DNA of 64,000 nt from Sphingopyxis alaskensis RB2256 (GTDB lineage Bacteria > Pseudomonadota > Alphaproteobacteria > Sphingomonadales > Sphingomonadaceae), in assembly GCF_000013985.1 (NCBI RefSeq), contig NC_008048.1, positions 930,001 through 994,000 on the forward strand. The letters are read 5' to 3'. The position numbers and the translations under genes were made by a program. Position 1 is the first letter of the stretch. Every line of letters begins with the position of its first letter. The notes beneath the pieces were generated by a model. The model was not told the DNA's origin. It did not search any database and saw only the letters and a program-made list of their open reading frames with translations. Below, one piece after another: positions 55,050 through 64,000 of this stretch.

Positions 55050-56293
55050 GGCGTTTCTCCTGCGGGTGCGTGCGTTTCTTCGCCGGCGGCGAAGCGCGTC
55101 GCGGCGACATCGGCGACGACATTGCCGACGGTGCGGAATATATCGGGGAAAGTTTCGACCGCGACAAGGAGTCCCAGCGGCGCGACGGGGACGCCCATCG
55201 CCGTGGCGATCGGCGCGATCGAGGTGACGAAGCTGATCGATCCCGGCAGGCTGACCGCGCTCAGCGCCGCACCGACCGCGACCGCGAGCCCCGCCGCCAT
55301 CTCCCACGGCGTCAGTTCGAGCCCGAACAGCGTCGCGACATAGATGACCACGGCGAGGTTCATCGCGGTGCTGGTGAAACGGAACAGCGCGACCGCGAGC
55401 GGCAGCACGACATCGGCCTTTTTCGGGGCGACGCCCAACTCTTCGGAAGCCTTGAGCATCGCGGGCAGGCTGGCGAGCGAGCTTTGCGTGCTGATCGCCA
55501 CTGCCAAAGTAGGCACCATCGCGGGGACGAAGCGGGTGACGGGAATGCGCACGACAAGCACCGCCAGCAGCAGCGCCAGCATGATGCAGGCGACGCCGAT
55601 GCCCGAGACGATGAGCACATAATGGACAAGCCCGCCGAAAGCCGCGAGCCCGGCCTTGACCGCGAGCGCGTAACCCAGCGCAAAAACGCCGAGCGGCGCA
55701 AGCGCGAGCACCCAGCCGATGACGATGAGCATCGCGTCGCCAAGCGCCTTGAACAGCCCCGACAGCGTCGCGCGTTGTTCGGGGGCGAGGCGGGTGATGG
55801 CGAAGGCAAAGACGGTGGTGAAGACGATCAGCGGCAGGATCGCGGTTTCGGCCGCCGCCGCGATCGGGTTGGTCGGCACGAGGCCGAGGATGAAGTCCGA
55901 AAAGGTCGGCGAGGGCGGCGTCTCGCCGCCGCCGCCGAGCCCGTCGCGCAGCGCCGCCGCCGCGGCGGTCGAAAGCGGGAAAAGACGCAGCAGGAGCGGC
56001 GTCAGCGCGAGCGACATCAACCCCGACAGCACGATCGCGGCGAGGAAGGTCATCACCGCACGACTGGCGAGCCGCCCCGCGCGCGCGGCGTCGGCGGTCG
56101 CGGTGATACCGGTGATAAGCAGCGCAACCACCAGCGGCACGATCGTCATCTTGAGCGCGTTGAGCCACAGGAGGCCCACCGGTTCGACAAAGGCGAGCGA
56201 CGCGGTCGCCGCGCCGGGGGCTGCAATGTCGACGCCGATTCCCAGCAACATGCCGGCGACGAGCGCCGAAAGGATGAACCAGGCGGATTTCAA
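55046..56293 (-). CDS. Dicarboxylate/amino acid:cation symporter (SDF family)
   Basis: The protein has 415 residues from a TTG at 56293 that has GGGGAG eight bases ahead. It carries the marks of the GltPh/DctA family: LNALKMTIVPLVVALL, the serine-rich hairpin ISTQSSLASLPAMLKAS, FRFTSTAMNLAVVIYV with the NMDGT-like site written TSTAMNLA, and a late loop LPGSISFVT. Residues of the substrate site partly differ from aspartate carriers, so a dicarboxylate or neutral amino acid is possible. The downstream aldo/keto reductase gene overlaps by four bases. The start choice is less certain than the identity. Confidence 0.85.
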   Translation of the reverse strand: MKSAWFILSALVAGMLLGIGVDIAAPGAATASLAFVEPVGLLWLNALKMTIVPLVVALLITGITATADAARAGRLASRAVMTFLAAIVLSGLMSLALTPLLLRLFPLSTAAAAALRDGLGGGGETPPSPTFSDFILGLVPTNPIAAAAETAILPLIVFTTVFAFAITRLAPEQRATLSGLFKALGDAMLIVIGWVLALAPLGVFALGYALAVKAGLAAFGGLVHYVLIVSGIGVACIMLALLLAVLVVRIPVTRFVPAMVPTLAVAISTQSSLASLPAMLKASEELGVAPKKADVVLPLAVALFRFTSTAMNLAVVIYVATLFGLELTPWEMAAGLAVAVGAALSAVSLPGSISFVTSIAPIATAMGVPVAPLGLLVAVETFPDIFRTVGNVVADVAATRFAAGEETHAPAGETP

Positions 56294-56459
56294 GACGGAT
56301 TCTCCCCGCGCTTCGTTGGTCAGCTTGCCAAGCAAATGAGCGTGACTTAGAGCAGCTTGCAGACGAAACGGGAACCGGTTTTTGGGCTGGACAAGGCCCC
56401 ATGGGGCCGTCGCGTCGAACGGCGCCGTCCCAGGGTGCGGATCGAGCAACAGAGGTGGC

Positions 56460-57794
56460 ATGCGCAGATTTTTCGGAACCGACGGGATTCGCGGGCTGAC
56501 GAACAAGGTTCCGATGACCGCCGAGGTCGCGATGCGCGTCGGCATGGCGGCGGGCGCGCATTTCCTGCGCGGCGACCACAAGCACCGCGTCGTGATCGGC
56601 AAGGATACGCGCCTGTCGGGCTATATGCTCGAAAATGCGCTCGTCGCGGGGTTTACCAGCGTCGGCATGGACGTGGTGCAGGTCGGCCCGATGCCGACCC
56701 CGGCGATTGCGATGCTGACGCGCTCGATGCGCGCCGACCTGGGCGTGATGATTTCGGCGAGCCACAACCCTTATCAGGATAATGGAATCAAGCTGTTCGG
56801 CCCCGACGGATACAAGCTGTCCGACGCCGATGAGGCGGCCATCGAACGGCTGCTCGTCGAGGAGCCGCGGCTCGCCGATGCGACGCATATCGGGCGTGCA
56901 AAGCGGATCGACGACGCGCGCGGGCGCTATATCCACGCGGTGAAGCAGAGCCTGCCCCAAATGGTGCGCCTCGACGGGCTGCGCATCGTGCTCGATTGCG
57001 CGAACGGCGCCGCCTATAACAGCGCGCCGACGGTGTTCTGGGAGTTGGGCGCCGATGTGGTGGCGATCGGCGTCGAACCCAATGGCACGAACATCAACGA
57101 CAAATGCGGGTCGACCGCACCCGCATTGCTCCAGGAAACGGTGGTCGCGAGCGGCGCCGATATCGGCATCGCCCTCGATGGCGATGCCGACCGGCTGATC
57201 GTCGTCGACGAAAAGGGCAGCATCATTGACGGCGATCAGATCATGGGCCTGATCGGCGCGAGCTGGGCACGGCAGGGACGACTGAAAGGCGGCGGTGTCG
57301 TCGCGACGGTGATGTCGAACCTGGGGCTCGAACGCTTTCTGGAAGGGCAGGGGCTGCGGCTCGAGCGGACCAAGGTCGGCGACCGCCATGTGCTCGAACG
57401 CATGAAGGAAGGCGGCTTCAACGTCGGCGGCGAACAGTCGGGGCACATGATCCTGTCGGACCACGCGACGACGGGCGACGGCACGCTCGCCGCGCTGCAA
57501 CTGCTGGCCGAGCTGGTCGCCGCCGAACGGCCCGCGAGCGAATTGCTGCACCAGTTCGACCCCGTGCCGCAGCTTTTGAAGAATGTCCGTTTCGCGGGCG
57601 GCAAGCCGCTCGAGGACAAGCAGGTGCTTGCGGCGATCGCCGAGGGCGAGGCGGCGCTGAACGGCCGCGGGCGCCTCGTCATCCGCCCATCGGGCACCGA
57701 ACCGCTGATCCGCGTGATGGCCGAGGGCGACGATGCGGGCGAGGTCGAGCGTGTGGTCGACATGATCTGCGACGCGGTGCGCGCGGCCGTCTGA
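56460..57794 (+). CDS. glmM: Phosphoglucosamine mutase
   Basis: The 444-residue enzyme starts [16 protein letters not shown], as in all GlmM proteins. The phosphorylated active-site serine is S101 in [13 protein letters not shown], the magnesium loop is DGDADR in [14 protein letters not shown], and the sugar-binding EQSGH lies in [28 protein letters not shown] near the end holds the substrate phosphate. It converts glucosamine-6-phosphate to glucosamine-1-phosphate for UDP-GlcNAc and thus for peptidoglycan and lipopolysaccharide. The longer upstream frame (to 56382) has no homology. Small DUF1272 and thiD genes follow closely on the same strand. Confidence 0.97.
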   Translation: MRRFFGTDGIRGLTNKVPMTAEVAMRVGMAAGAHFLRGDHKHRVVIGKDTRLSGYMLENALVAGFTSVGMDVVQVGPMPTPAIAMLTRSMRADLGVMISASHNPYQDNGIKLFGPDGYKLSDADEAAIERLLVEEPRLADATHIGRAKRIDDARGRYIHAVKQSLPQMVRLDGLRIVLDCANGAAYNSAPTVFWELGADVVAIGVEPNGTNINDKCGSTAPALLQETVVASGADIGIALDGDADRLIVVDEKGSIIDGDQIMGLIGASWARQGRLKGGGVVATVMSNLGLERFLEGQGLRLERTKVGDRHVLERMKEGGFNVGGEQSGHMILSDHATTGDGTLAALQLLAELVAAERPASELLHQFDPVPQLLKNVRFAGGKPLEDKQVLAAIAEGEAALNGRGRLVIRPSGTEPLIRVMAEGDDAGEVERVVDMICDAVRAAV

Positions 57795-57823
57795 TATTTT
57801 TACCTGACTGAAAGAGGCACGAT

Positions 57824-58057
57824 ATGCTTGAAATGCGACCCGATTGCGAACGCTGCGGACGCGATTTGCCCGCCGACATCCACGGTGCCTTCATCTGCTC
57901 GTTCGAATGCACATTCTGCGCGAACTGCGCCGACAAGCTCGACGAGCGTTGCCCCAATTGCGGCGGCGACCTGCTCGACCGGCCGCTGCGCGAGGGCGCG
58001 GCGCTGGCGAAGTTTCCGGCCTCGACGGAGCGGCGGCATCCGGGGGCCAGAGGTTAG
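57824..58057 (+). CDS. DUF1272 zinc-ribbon-like small protein
   Basis: This 77-residue protein has eight cysteines in CERCGRDLP, CSFECTFCANC and CPNCGG, so it must bind one or two metal ions, probably zinc. The order matches the DUF1272 family (LEMRPDCERCGRDLP start, ending in RPLREG), small cytoplasmic proteins of unknown function. It lies between glmM and thiD, and its stop is immediately followed by the thiD GTG start, so the three genes are cotranscribed. Length and motif fit the family closely. Confidence 0.9.
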   Translation: MLEMRPDCERCGRDLPADIHGAFICSFECTFCANCADKLDERCPNCGGDLLDRPLREGAALAKFPASTERRHPGARG

Positions 58058-59206
58058 GTGCCGACGACCCCCCGCGTGCTGATCATCGCCGGATCGGACA
58101 GCGGCGGCGGAGCGGGAATCCAGGCCGATATCAAGGCGGTGACGATGCTGGGCGGTCATGCGATGACCGCGATCACCGCGATCACCGCGCAGAACACGCT
58201 GGGCGTGCAGGCTGTGCATCGGGTGCCCACCGAGATGGTGCTGGCGCAGATCGACAGCGTTGCGGCCGACATCGGTGTTGACGCTGTCAAGATCGGCATG
58301 ATCGGCAGCGCCGAAACCGCGGCGGCGGTGGCCGAGCGGCTCGCGCGCCCCGACCTCGCCGAAGCGGCGCTGGTGTTCGATCCGGTAATGGTCGCGACGA
58401 GCGGGTCGGTGCTCGCCGACGCGGCGACGATCGACGCGTTCCGTGCGCTGCTGCGGCGCGCGATGGTCGCGACGCCGAACCTGCCCGAACTCGAAGCGCT
58501 GGGCGGCGAGGAGGCGGTGCTTGCGCACGGCTGTTCGCTGCTCGTCAAGGGCGGGCACGGCGCGGGCGCGACGGTGACCGATCGCCTGCTCGAACCGGGC
58601 GAGGGCGAGGTTGCGCGTTGGGAAGCGCCGCGGATCGACACGCCGCACAGCCACGGCACCGGCTGCACGCTGGCGAGCGCGATCGCGTGCGGGCTGGCGG
58701 AGGGAATGCCGCTGGAACCCGCTGTCGCGCGTGCGCGCGATTTCGTGCGGCTGGCGTTGCTCGATGCGCCGGGGCTGGGGCGAGGGCATGGCCCGATGGG
58801 GCAGCAGATGGTGCGCAACGACGGGCTGTTCACGGGGCCGGCGCTCAACCAGATGACGTTGCCCGCCGATGATTATGCGGCGTCGGTCGCCTTTTACAAG
58901 CAGTTGGGCCTGACGCAGATCGTCGATAGCCCTGACAATGGATATGCGCGCTTTGAAGCGGCAAATGGCGTCACGCTGTCGATCCATGTCGGCGATGGCG
59001 CGGCGGACGGGGCGACGACCTATCTGGAGAGCGGCGCGCTCGATGCGTGGGTCGCCTATCTGGCGCGGCGCGGCGTGCGGTTCGACCAGATGCCGAAGGA
59101 CGAGGATTGGGGGTGGCGCGAGGCGCGGCTGACCGATCCGGCGGGGAACCGGCTGTGCCTGTATCAGGCCGGCGAGTATCGAAGGTATCCGCCGTGGCGG
59201 GTGTAA
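58058..59206 (+). CDS. thiD: Phosphomethylpyrimidine kinase fused to a VOC/glyoxalase domain
   Basis: Residues 1-258 are a complete Thi[49 protein letters not shown] and the anion-hole [17 protein letters not shown]. ThiD phosphorylates hydroxymethylpyrimidine twice for thiamine synthesis. Residues about 262-382 form a vicinal-oxygen-chelate domain ([20 protein letters not shown] to [17 protein letters not shown]), joined with no stop or frame change. The GTG start directly follows the DUF1272 stop. A VOC partner could repair or sense a metabolite, but that is a guess; the metal ligands of active glyoxalases are only partly recognisable. Confidence 0.9.
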   Translation: MPTTPRVLIIAGSDSGGGAGIQADIKAVTMLGGHAMTAITAITAQNTLGVQAVHRVPTEMVLAQIDSVAADIGVDAVKIGMIGSAETAAAVAERLARPDLAEAALVFDPVMVATSGSVLADAATIDAFRALLRRAMVATPNLPELEALGGEEAVLAHGCSLLVKGGHGAGATVTDRLLEPGEGEVARWEAPRIDTPHSHGTGCTLASAIACGLAEGMPLEPAVARARDFVRLALLDAPGLGRGHGPMGQQMVRNDGLFTGPALNQMTLPADDYAASVAFYKQLGLTQIVDSPDNGYARFEAANGVTLSIHVGDGAADGATTYLESGALDAWVAYLARRGVRFDQMPKDEDWGWREARLTDPAGNRLCLYQAGEYRRYPPWRV

Positions 59207-59228
59207 ACTTCGAAACGATATCATCGGT

Positions 59229-59310
59229 CCGTTCGTGTCGAGCGAAGTCGAGACACCCATCGGCTTGGTGCAACGCTCATGGGCATCGCGACTTCGCTCG
59301 ATGCGAACGG
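59229..59310. repeat. Family A palindromic repeat, copy 3
   Basis: The left arm at 59229-59253 (core TCGAGCGAAGTCGAGA) and right arm ending ACTTCGCTCGATGCGAACGG at 59310 are imperfect inverted copies. The element fills most of the gap between thiD and rnhB, 32 bases before the rnhB start. It is the most diverged of three copies. Confidence 0.85.
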
Positions 59311-59342
59311 ATTCCGGCGTTTGGCTTACTGTGGTGGCGCAT

Positions 59343-59897
59343 ATGATCGTCGGCGTCGATGAAGCCGGGCGCGGGCCGCTTGCGGGGCCGGTCGTCGCGG
59401 CGGCGGTGCTGCTGTGCGAGGGGGGCATTGCAGGGCTCGACGATTCGAAGAAGCTCTCCGCCAGACGTCGCGGCGCGCTGGAAAGCGCGATCAGGGCGCA
59501 GTGCCGCTGGGGTATTGGCGAGGCGAGCGTCGAGGAAATCGACCGGATCAACATATTGCAGGCGACCTTCCTGGCGATGACGCGCGCGGTCGAGGCTTTG
59601 GGGTTCGAGCCCGCGGAAGTGCTGGTCGACGGCAACCGGCTGCCCCGCTGGCGCTACCAGGCGCGCGCAATCGTCGGCGGCGATGCGCTGCACCCCTGTA
59701 TCTCGGCGGCGAGCATCCTTGCCAAACAGCATCGCGACCGCTTGATGATCGCGGCAGCGCAGGATTATCCGGCTTTTGGTTGGGAGAGCAACATGGGCTA
59801 TGGTACCGCGCAGCATCTCGCGGCGCTGCGTCGCCATGGCCCGACGCCGCACCATCGGACCAGTTTCGCCCCGGTTGCGCAATTGCAACTGGTCTGA
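59343..59897 (+). CDS. rnhB: Ribonuclease HII
   Basis: The protein has 184 residues from the ATG at 59343. It begins [20 protein letters not shown], the universal RNase HII signature with the first catalytic aspartate and glutamate. It continues with [13 protein letters not shown], the third acidic residue in [11 protein letters not shown], and the fourth region [17 protein letters not shown]. It removes ribonucleotides and RNA primers from DNA. A longer frame to 59235 runs through the family A repeat and is rejected. Its position between thiD and ccrM matches a common sphingomonad gene order. Length is normal. Confidence 0.96.
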   Translation: MIVGVDEAGRGPLAGPVVAAAVLLCEGGIAGLDDSKKLSARRRGALESAIRAQCRWGIGEASVEEIDRINILQATFLAMTRAVEALGFEPAEVLVDGNRLPRWRYQARAIVGGDALHPCISAASILAKQHRDRLMIAAAQDYPAFGWESNMGYGTAQHLAALRRHGPTPHHRTSFAPVAQLQLV

Positions 59898-59924
59898 CCG
59901 CCCACAGCCTGAAAGGGGAAGGCG

Positions 59925-60821
59925 ATGAGCAGGGGATTTTCCGCCGATGACGTAGGGCCGCAAATCGGGCGGCGCTTTCTGGTCACCGGCGCCAATGCCG
60001 GAATCGGGTTCGAGGTGGCGCGGACGCTTGCGGCGCGTGGCGCGCATGTCGTGCTCGCGTGCCGCGATGCGGAAAAGGCCGAGGCCGCGATGGCACGAAT
60101 CCGAAGCGATCGGTCCAAAGCCGACCTGTCCTTCCTGCGGCTCGACCTGGCCGACCTCGACCAGGTGAAGGAGGCGGCCGCGGCGGTGCTTGCGGGACCG
60201 CGGATCGACGTGCTCGTCAACAACGCCGGGGTGATGATCCCGCCGCGGACGCTGACCAAGCAGGGCCATGAGTTGCAATTCGGGGTCAATCATCTGGGCA
60301 CCTTTGCCTTCACCGGGCTGGTGCATACCCACATCGAAGACCGGATCGTCATCACCGGCAGCATCGCGCACAAGAGCGGCGAGATGGATTACAGCGACCT
60401 GTCGGCGACCCGCAGCTATCACAACTGGGCGCGCTATCAGATGAGCAAGCTGGCGAACCTGCTCCATATGTTCGAGCTCGACCGGCGGCTCAGCGCTGCC
60501 GGGCGGGCGACGCAGGCGATCGGATGTCATCCCGGCGTCGCACTCACCGAATTGCAGCGGCACCTGCCGTTGCCGCTCCGCTACATGACGCCGCTCGCCG
60601 CACCCTTTTTCAACAGTGCGGCGCAGGGCGCGTGGCCGACCTTGCAGGCCGCGACCGGCGCGCATGTGCAGGGCGGCGACTATCTGGGGCCGCAGGGGCT
60701 GGGCGAAGTTTCGGGGCGGTCGGGCCCGGCGCGCGCGAGCCGCGCGGCGCGCGATCCGAAACTGGCGCGCGAGCTGTGGGAGCGGTCGGTCGAACTGACG
60801 GGGGTCGATCCGGGGATTTAG
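59925..60821 (+). CDS. Short-chain dehydrogenase, retinol-dehydrogenase-like
   Basis: The 298-residue SDR has the cofactor site TGANAGIGFEVARTLAARGA, the NNAG motif in IDVLVNNAGVM, the serine in ITGSIAHKSG and YQMSKLANLLHMFEL with the catalytic tyrosine and lysine. The R at VVLACRDAEKAEA suggests NADP(H). It resembles the retinol dehydrogenase and WW-domain oxidoreductase group, which act on lipid-like alcohols or ketones, but the substrate is unknown. It follows rnhB with 27 bases between, and a strong terminator begins five bases after its stop. Confidence 0.88.
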   Translation: MSRGFSADDVGPQIGRRFLVTGANAGIGFEVARTLAARGAHVVLACRDAEKAEAAMARIRSDRSKADLSFLRLDLADLDQVKEAAAAVLAGPRIDVLVNNAGVMIPPRTLTKQGHELQFGVNHLGTFAFTGLVHTHIEDRIVITGSIAHKSGEMDYSDLSATRSYHNWARYQMSKLANLLHMFELDRRLSAAGRATQAIGCHPGVALTELQRHLPLPLRYMTPLAAPFFNSAAQGAWPTLQAATGAHVQGGDYLGPQGLGEVSGRSGPARASRAARDPKLARELWERSVELTGVDPGI

Positions 60822-60826
60822 CTTTC

Positions 60827-60860
60827 AAACCTTCTCCCGCAAGGGGAGAAGGTTTTTCCG
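60827..60860 (+). terminator. Intrinsic terminator after the SDR gene
   Basis: AAACCTTCTCCC at 60827-60838 pairs perfectly with 60844-60855 around a five-base loop, followed at once by T residues, and a further run of eight T begins at 60862. It isolates the thiD-rnhB-SDR transcript from the ccrM promoter region. Confidence 0.9.
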
Positions 60861-60875
60861 CTTTTTTTTGCCGGT

Positions 60876-61027
60876 GAGTCCCCGCCGCCACACCACCAGT
60901 GGTTGAGTCCCCGTGCCGCGACAGACTCCATATGTCGTGGGGGACTCGTTTCGTTCCCCTCCCGTTAACCATTGTGACACCGGGAATCCCTAGAATCCGT
61001 GGCTTGACGGCGGACTCTGCCGGACTC
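60876..61027 (+). promoter_or_regulatory. ccrM promoter region with a cluster of eight GANTC sites and a CtrA half-site
   Basis: GANTC sites start at 60876, 60905, 60924, 60943, 60984, 60993, 61013 and 61023, eight in 152 bases, where the base composition predicts about half a site. The half-site TTAACCAT for CtrA is at 60965-60972. In Caulobacter, CtrA turns on ccrM and GANTC methylation in the leader shuts it off, so this region likely carries a denser form of that control. The gap from 60822 to 61064 contains no gene. Confidence 0.75.
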
Positions 61028-61061
61028 ATCAGGGACATCTTTCGATCGAGCAACGGGGTGA

Positions 61062-62204
<1,143 letters not shown>

Positions 62205-62211
62205 CATCATA

Positions 62212-62304
62212 CGTCATTGCGAGGAGCGGAGCGACGAAGCAATCTCCACCTATCGGCGCGCGTCCCCGGTGGCTGGAGATTGCTTCGCTTCGCTCGCAAT
62301 GACG
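62212..62304. repeat. Family B palindromic repeat, copy 2
   Basis: The exact ends CGTCATTGCGAG (62212-62223) and CTCGCAATGACG (62293-62304) match the copy at 25363-25467, as do the inner pair GAAGCAATCTCCA and its inverse. The element fills the gap between ccrM and folP, ending 14 bases before the folP start. Confidence 0.9.
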
Positions 62305-62318
62305 GATAGAGGATAAGC

Positions 62319-63449
62319 ATGTTCCACCCGCTGACCAGGGCCGACCTCGGCAAGACATGGGAGGATGCCCGCATCTACCTCCGCCCGACGTGCTTCGTCG
62401 ATCGCCCGCACGAACTGGACGACGCCTGCCTGCGGATCGCCGACACGATGGTCTGGTTCGCAGCCTGGCACGTCAGCCTGCGCGATAATGGCGCCGTCCT
62501 TTCGGCGATCGTGCCGGTCGCCGAACTCGACGACTGGATCGCGGCGATGCCGGGCCGGCTGGGCGAAGCGGCGAAAGCGCAGCGCGCGGGAGTCGCGCGG
62601 CCGCGCGGCAACCTCCAGCTTGGCGAACGCACGATCCGGTTGAGTGAGCCGCAGCTGATGGGCATTGTGAACGTGACGCCCGACAGTTTTTCGGACGGCG
62701 GCAAGCATGTCGATGCCGGTGCGGCGATCGACGCGGGTTTCGCGATGGGCGCGGCGGGCGCGGCGATCATCGACGTCGGCGGCGAATCGACGCGGCCCGG
62801 CGCGCCGCTCATCTGGGAAGGCGACGAGATCCGGCGCATCGAAGGGGTGGTTTCGGCGCTGGCGAAGGGCGGTGTCGCGGTGTCGATCGACACGCGCAAG
62901 GCCGCCGTGATGGAAGCCGCGCTCGCGGCAGGCGCCGGCATCGTCAACGATATTTCGGCGCTGCGTTACGACGAGCGCGCGATGGACGTGGTGGTGCAGG
63001 CGGGCTGCCCGGTCGTGCTGATGCACGCGCCGTCGGCCAAGAGCGACCCGCATGAGGGCGGAACTTACGCCCATGTCCTGTTCGACGTGTACGACATGCT
63101 CGCCGAGCGCGTTGCGGCGTGCGTGGCCGCGGGGGTCGACCGCGCGAAGATCATCGTCGATCCGGGAATCGGCTTCGGCAAGGGGGTGGGCGACAATCTG
63201 GCGCTCGTGAACGGCCTGGCACTGTTCCACACGCTCGGCTGTCCGGTGCTGTTCGGCGCGAGCCGCAAGCGGATGATCGGCGCGCTCGACAATGAGGCCG
63301 CGGCGGATCAGCGGCTCGGCGGCACGGTCGCGCTGAACTATCAGGCGGCGGCGCAAGGCGCGCAGCTGCTGCGCGTCCATGACCTGGCGGAAAACCGTCA
63401 GGCCCTGCGCGTGTGGCGGGGGTTGCGCGATGCGGCGCTGACCAGTTAA
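62319..63449 (+). CDS. folP: Dihydropteroate synthase
   Basis: The 376-residue protein has a core DHPS from about residue 108: LMGIVNVTPDSFSDGG, IDVGGESTRPGA, VSIDTRKAAVM, GIVNDISALRY, VLMHAPSAKSDPHEGG and FGASRKRMIG, covering the pterin and p-aminobenzoate sites. The first 100 or so residues (HPLTRADLGKTWEDARIYLR onward) are an extension not found in E. coli FolP but usual in sphingomonads; its role is unknown. The enzyme makes dihydropteroate for folate and is the target of sulfonamides. Its TAA stop shares bases with the convergent ArsR stop. Confidence 0.95.
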   Translation: MFHPLTRADLGKTWEDARIYLRPTCFVDRPHELDDACLRIADTMVWFAAWHVSLRDNGAVLSAIVPVAELDDWIAAMPGRLGEAAKAQRAGVARPRGNLQLGERTIRLSEPQLMGIVNVTPDSFSDGGKHVDAGAAIDAGFAMGAAGAAIIDVGGESTRPGAPLIWEGDEIRRIEGVVSALAKGGVAVSIDTRKAAVMEAALAAGAGIVNDISALRYDERAMDVVVQAGCPVVLMHAPSAKSDPHEGGTYAHVLFDVYDMLAERVAACVAAGVDRAKIIVDPGIGFGKGVGDNLALVNGLALFHTLGCPVLFGASRKRMIGALDNEAAADQRLGGTVALNYQAAAQGAQLLRVHDLAENRQALRVWRGLRDAALTS

Positions 63450-63781
63450 TCCTGTTCCCGCCGTTCTTTCTTGCCGCGCGCAATCTCGGTCGCAAGCGCT
63501 TCGAAGCGCGGCTCCCACGTGCGGCGGAAGCGTTGCACCCATGCGTCGATTTCATCGAAACGGTGGGGCGCGACCGCATAGAGGCGGCGCCGTCCGTCCG
63601 CCTTTGCCGTCGCGAAGCCGTTGTCGCGCAGGATGCGCAGATGCTGCGACACGGCCGGCTGCGAGATGGCGAACTCCGCCGCGATTACCTCGACGATCTC
63701 GCCCGACGCCATTTGCCCATCAGCAAGCAATTCGAGGATGCGGCGGCGGACGGGATCGCCGAGGATGTCGAAGGCGTGCAT
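63446..63781 (-). CDS. ArsR-family transcriptional regulator
   Basis: The 111-residue protein is a winged helix: FDILGDPVRRRILELLADGQ, then IVEVIAAEFAISQPAVSQHLRI as the recognition region, and RRRLYAVAPHRFDEIDAWVQRFR. There is no CxC-type metal site, so it belongs to the metal-free ArsR group often paired with a SRPBCC protein or other small enzyme. The start overlaps the stop of the gene ahead (TGATG), which implies one transcript with that truncated gene. A GTG one codon earlier is also possible. Confidence 0.9.
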   Translation of the reverse strand: MHAFDILGDPVRRRILELLADGQMASGEIVEVIAAEFAISQPAVSQHLRILRDNGFATAKADGRRRLYAVAPHRFDEIDAWVQRFRRTWEPRFEALATEIARGKKERREQD

Positions 63782-64000
63782 CACTCAGATGCAGATACGC
63801 CGGTAAAGAAGGCGGTCGTGGCGGTCGCGGCGCGGCGTGCGGCTGACTCATCGGTCCCATAAGCAATTGATGCTGCGGCCCAGCCATCGCTGCTCGCCCC
63901 CACGAAAGCCCGCCCCTCGGCGCTCGACGGCCATGTCGTTTCGGCAAATTGTTCCTGAACCGAATCGCCGGTTTCGAGGTGCCAGGCGAGGCCGAGCAGC
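63781..64000 (-). CDS. C-terminal end of an unrecognised protein, cut by the window edge
   Basis: The minus strand is open from base 64000 to the TGA at 63781-63783, giving about 72 residues. The sequence includes LAWHLETGDSVQEQFAETTW and ends in TAFFTGVSASE. Composition is natural and the stop overlaps the ArsR start by one base, so it is a real gene coupled to the regulator. I do not recognise the family from this fragment. Confidence 0.55.
   Translation of the reverse strand, partial: LLGLAWHLETGDSVQEQFAETTWPSSAEGRAFVGASSDGWAAASIAYGTDESAARRAATATTAFFTGVSASE

Noticed and set aside
58840..59206. A separate VOC gene after thiD, starting at an internal ATG
   Set aside because: No stop codon separates it from thiD in the same frame, and no ribosome-binding site is visible, so a fusion is simpler.
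59235..59342. A longer RNase HII beginning at 59235
   Set aside because: The extra residues are encoded by the family A repeat and come before the universal start of the protein family.

Overview
The window reads as chromosomal DNA of a GC-rich alphaproteobacterium of the Sphingomonadales, most likely Sphingopyxis or a close relative. This rests on several signs together: a CcrM-type GANTC methyltransferase with CtrA-like sites, an alphaproteobacterial LexA box (GTTC-N7-GTTC) before uvrA, an UrcA-family protein, the PEP-CTERM regulatory genes prsK/prsR/prsT, a TonB-linked tryptophan-halogenase/glycoside-hydrolase locus, and dispersed palindromic repeats typical of sphingomonads. The genus is an inference; no rRNA gene is present. 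I saw no tRNA or rRNA gene, CRISPR array, transposase or prophage. Genes are dense, and many neighbours overlap by 1 to 28 bases.

Layout. 1-5012: a polysaccharide-use locus with the end of a cupin-like protein, a flavin-dependent halogenase, a GH16 glucanase, a LacI regulator and an MFS transporter. 5126-9111: nitronate monooxygenase, then a pyrimidine pair (pyrB with an overlapping, apparently inactive dihydroorotase homologue) and ruvX. 9137-17257: uvrA with its LexA box, a BCCT transporter, small secreted proteins and a LytS/LytTR-type two-component pair. 17359-25256: valS (carrying an in-frame palindromic repeat), an S9 peptidase, a PilZ protein, an amidohydrolase and a YpfJ-type metalloprotease. 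25581-30454: lipid and acyl metabolism (patatin, 3-hydroxybutyrate dehydrogenase, M20 amidohydrolase, enoyl-CoA hydratase). 30501-31932: a promoter, a long structured leader, a DUF465 protein and a TerC/Alx membrane protein. 32080-35200: isocitrate lyase facing a RamB/ScfR-like regulator. 35238-40451: a lipoprotein, then a TonB siderophore receptor operon with a Fur-type palindrome. 40619-47344: sugar transferase followed by prsK-prsR-prsT. 47505-54034: GntR regulator, nitroreductase with a second Fur-like palindrome, a POT peptide transporter with two amidohydrolases, and an NnrU-family protein. 54054-56293: aldo/keto reductase and an SDF symporter. 56460-64000: housekeeping genes glmM, DUF1272, thiD fused to a VOC domain, rnhB, an SDR, ccrM, folP and an ArsR regulator.

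The strongest unexplained signals are: (1) eight GANTC sites and a CtrA half-site packed into about 150 bases before the GANTC methyltransferase gene; (2) a structured leader with two mutually exclusive helices before the DUF465-terC pair; (3) palindromic repeats placed in frame inside valS and inside the start of an amidohydrolase gene; and (4) two cases in which an active-looking enzyme overlaps a homologue that has lost its metal ligands. No single gene set here is an obviously new defence or mobile system.
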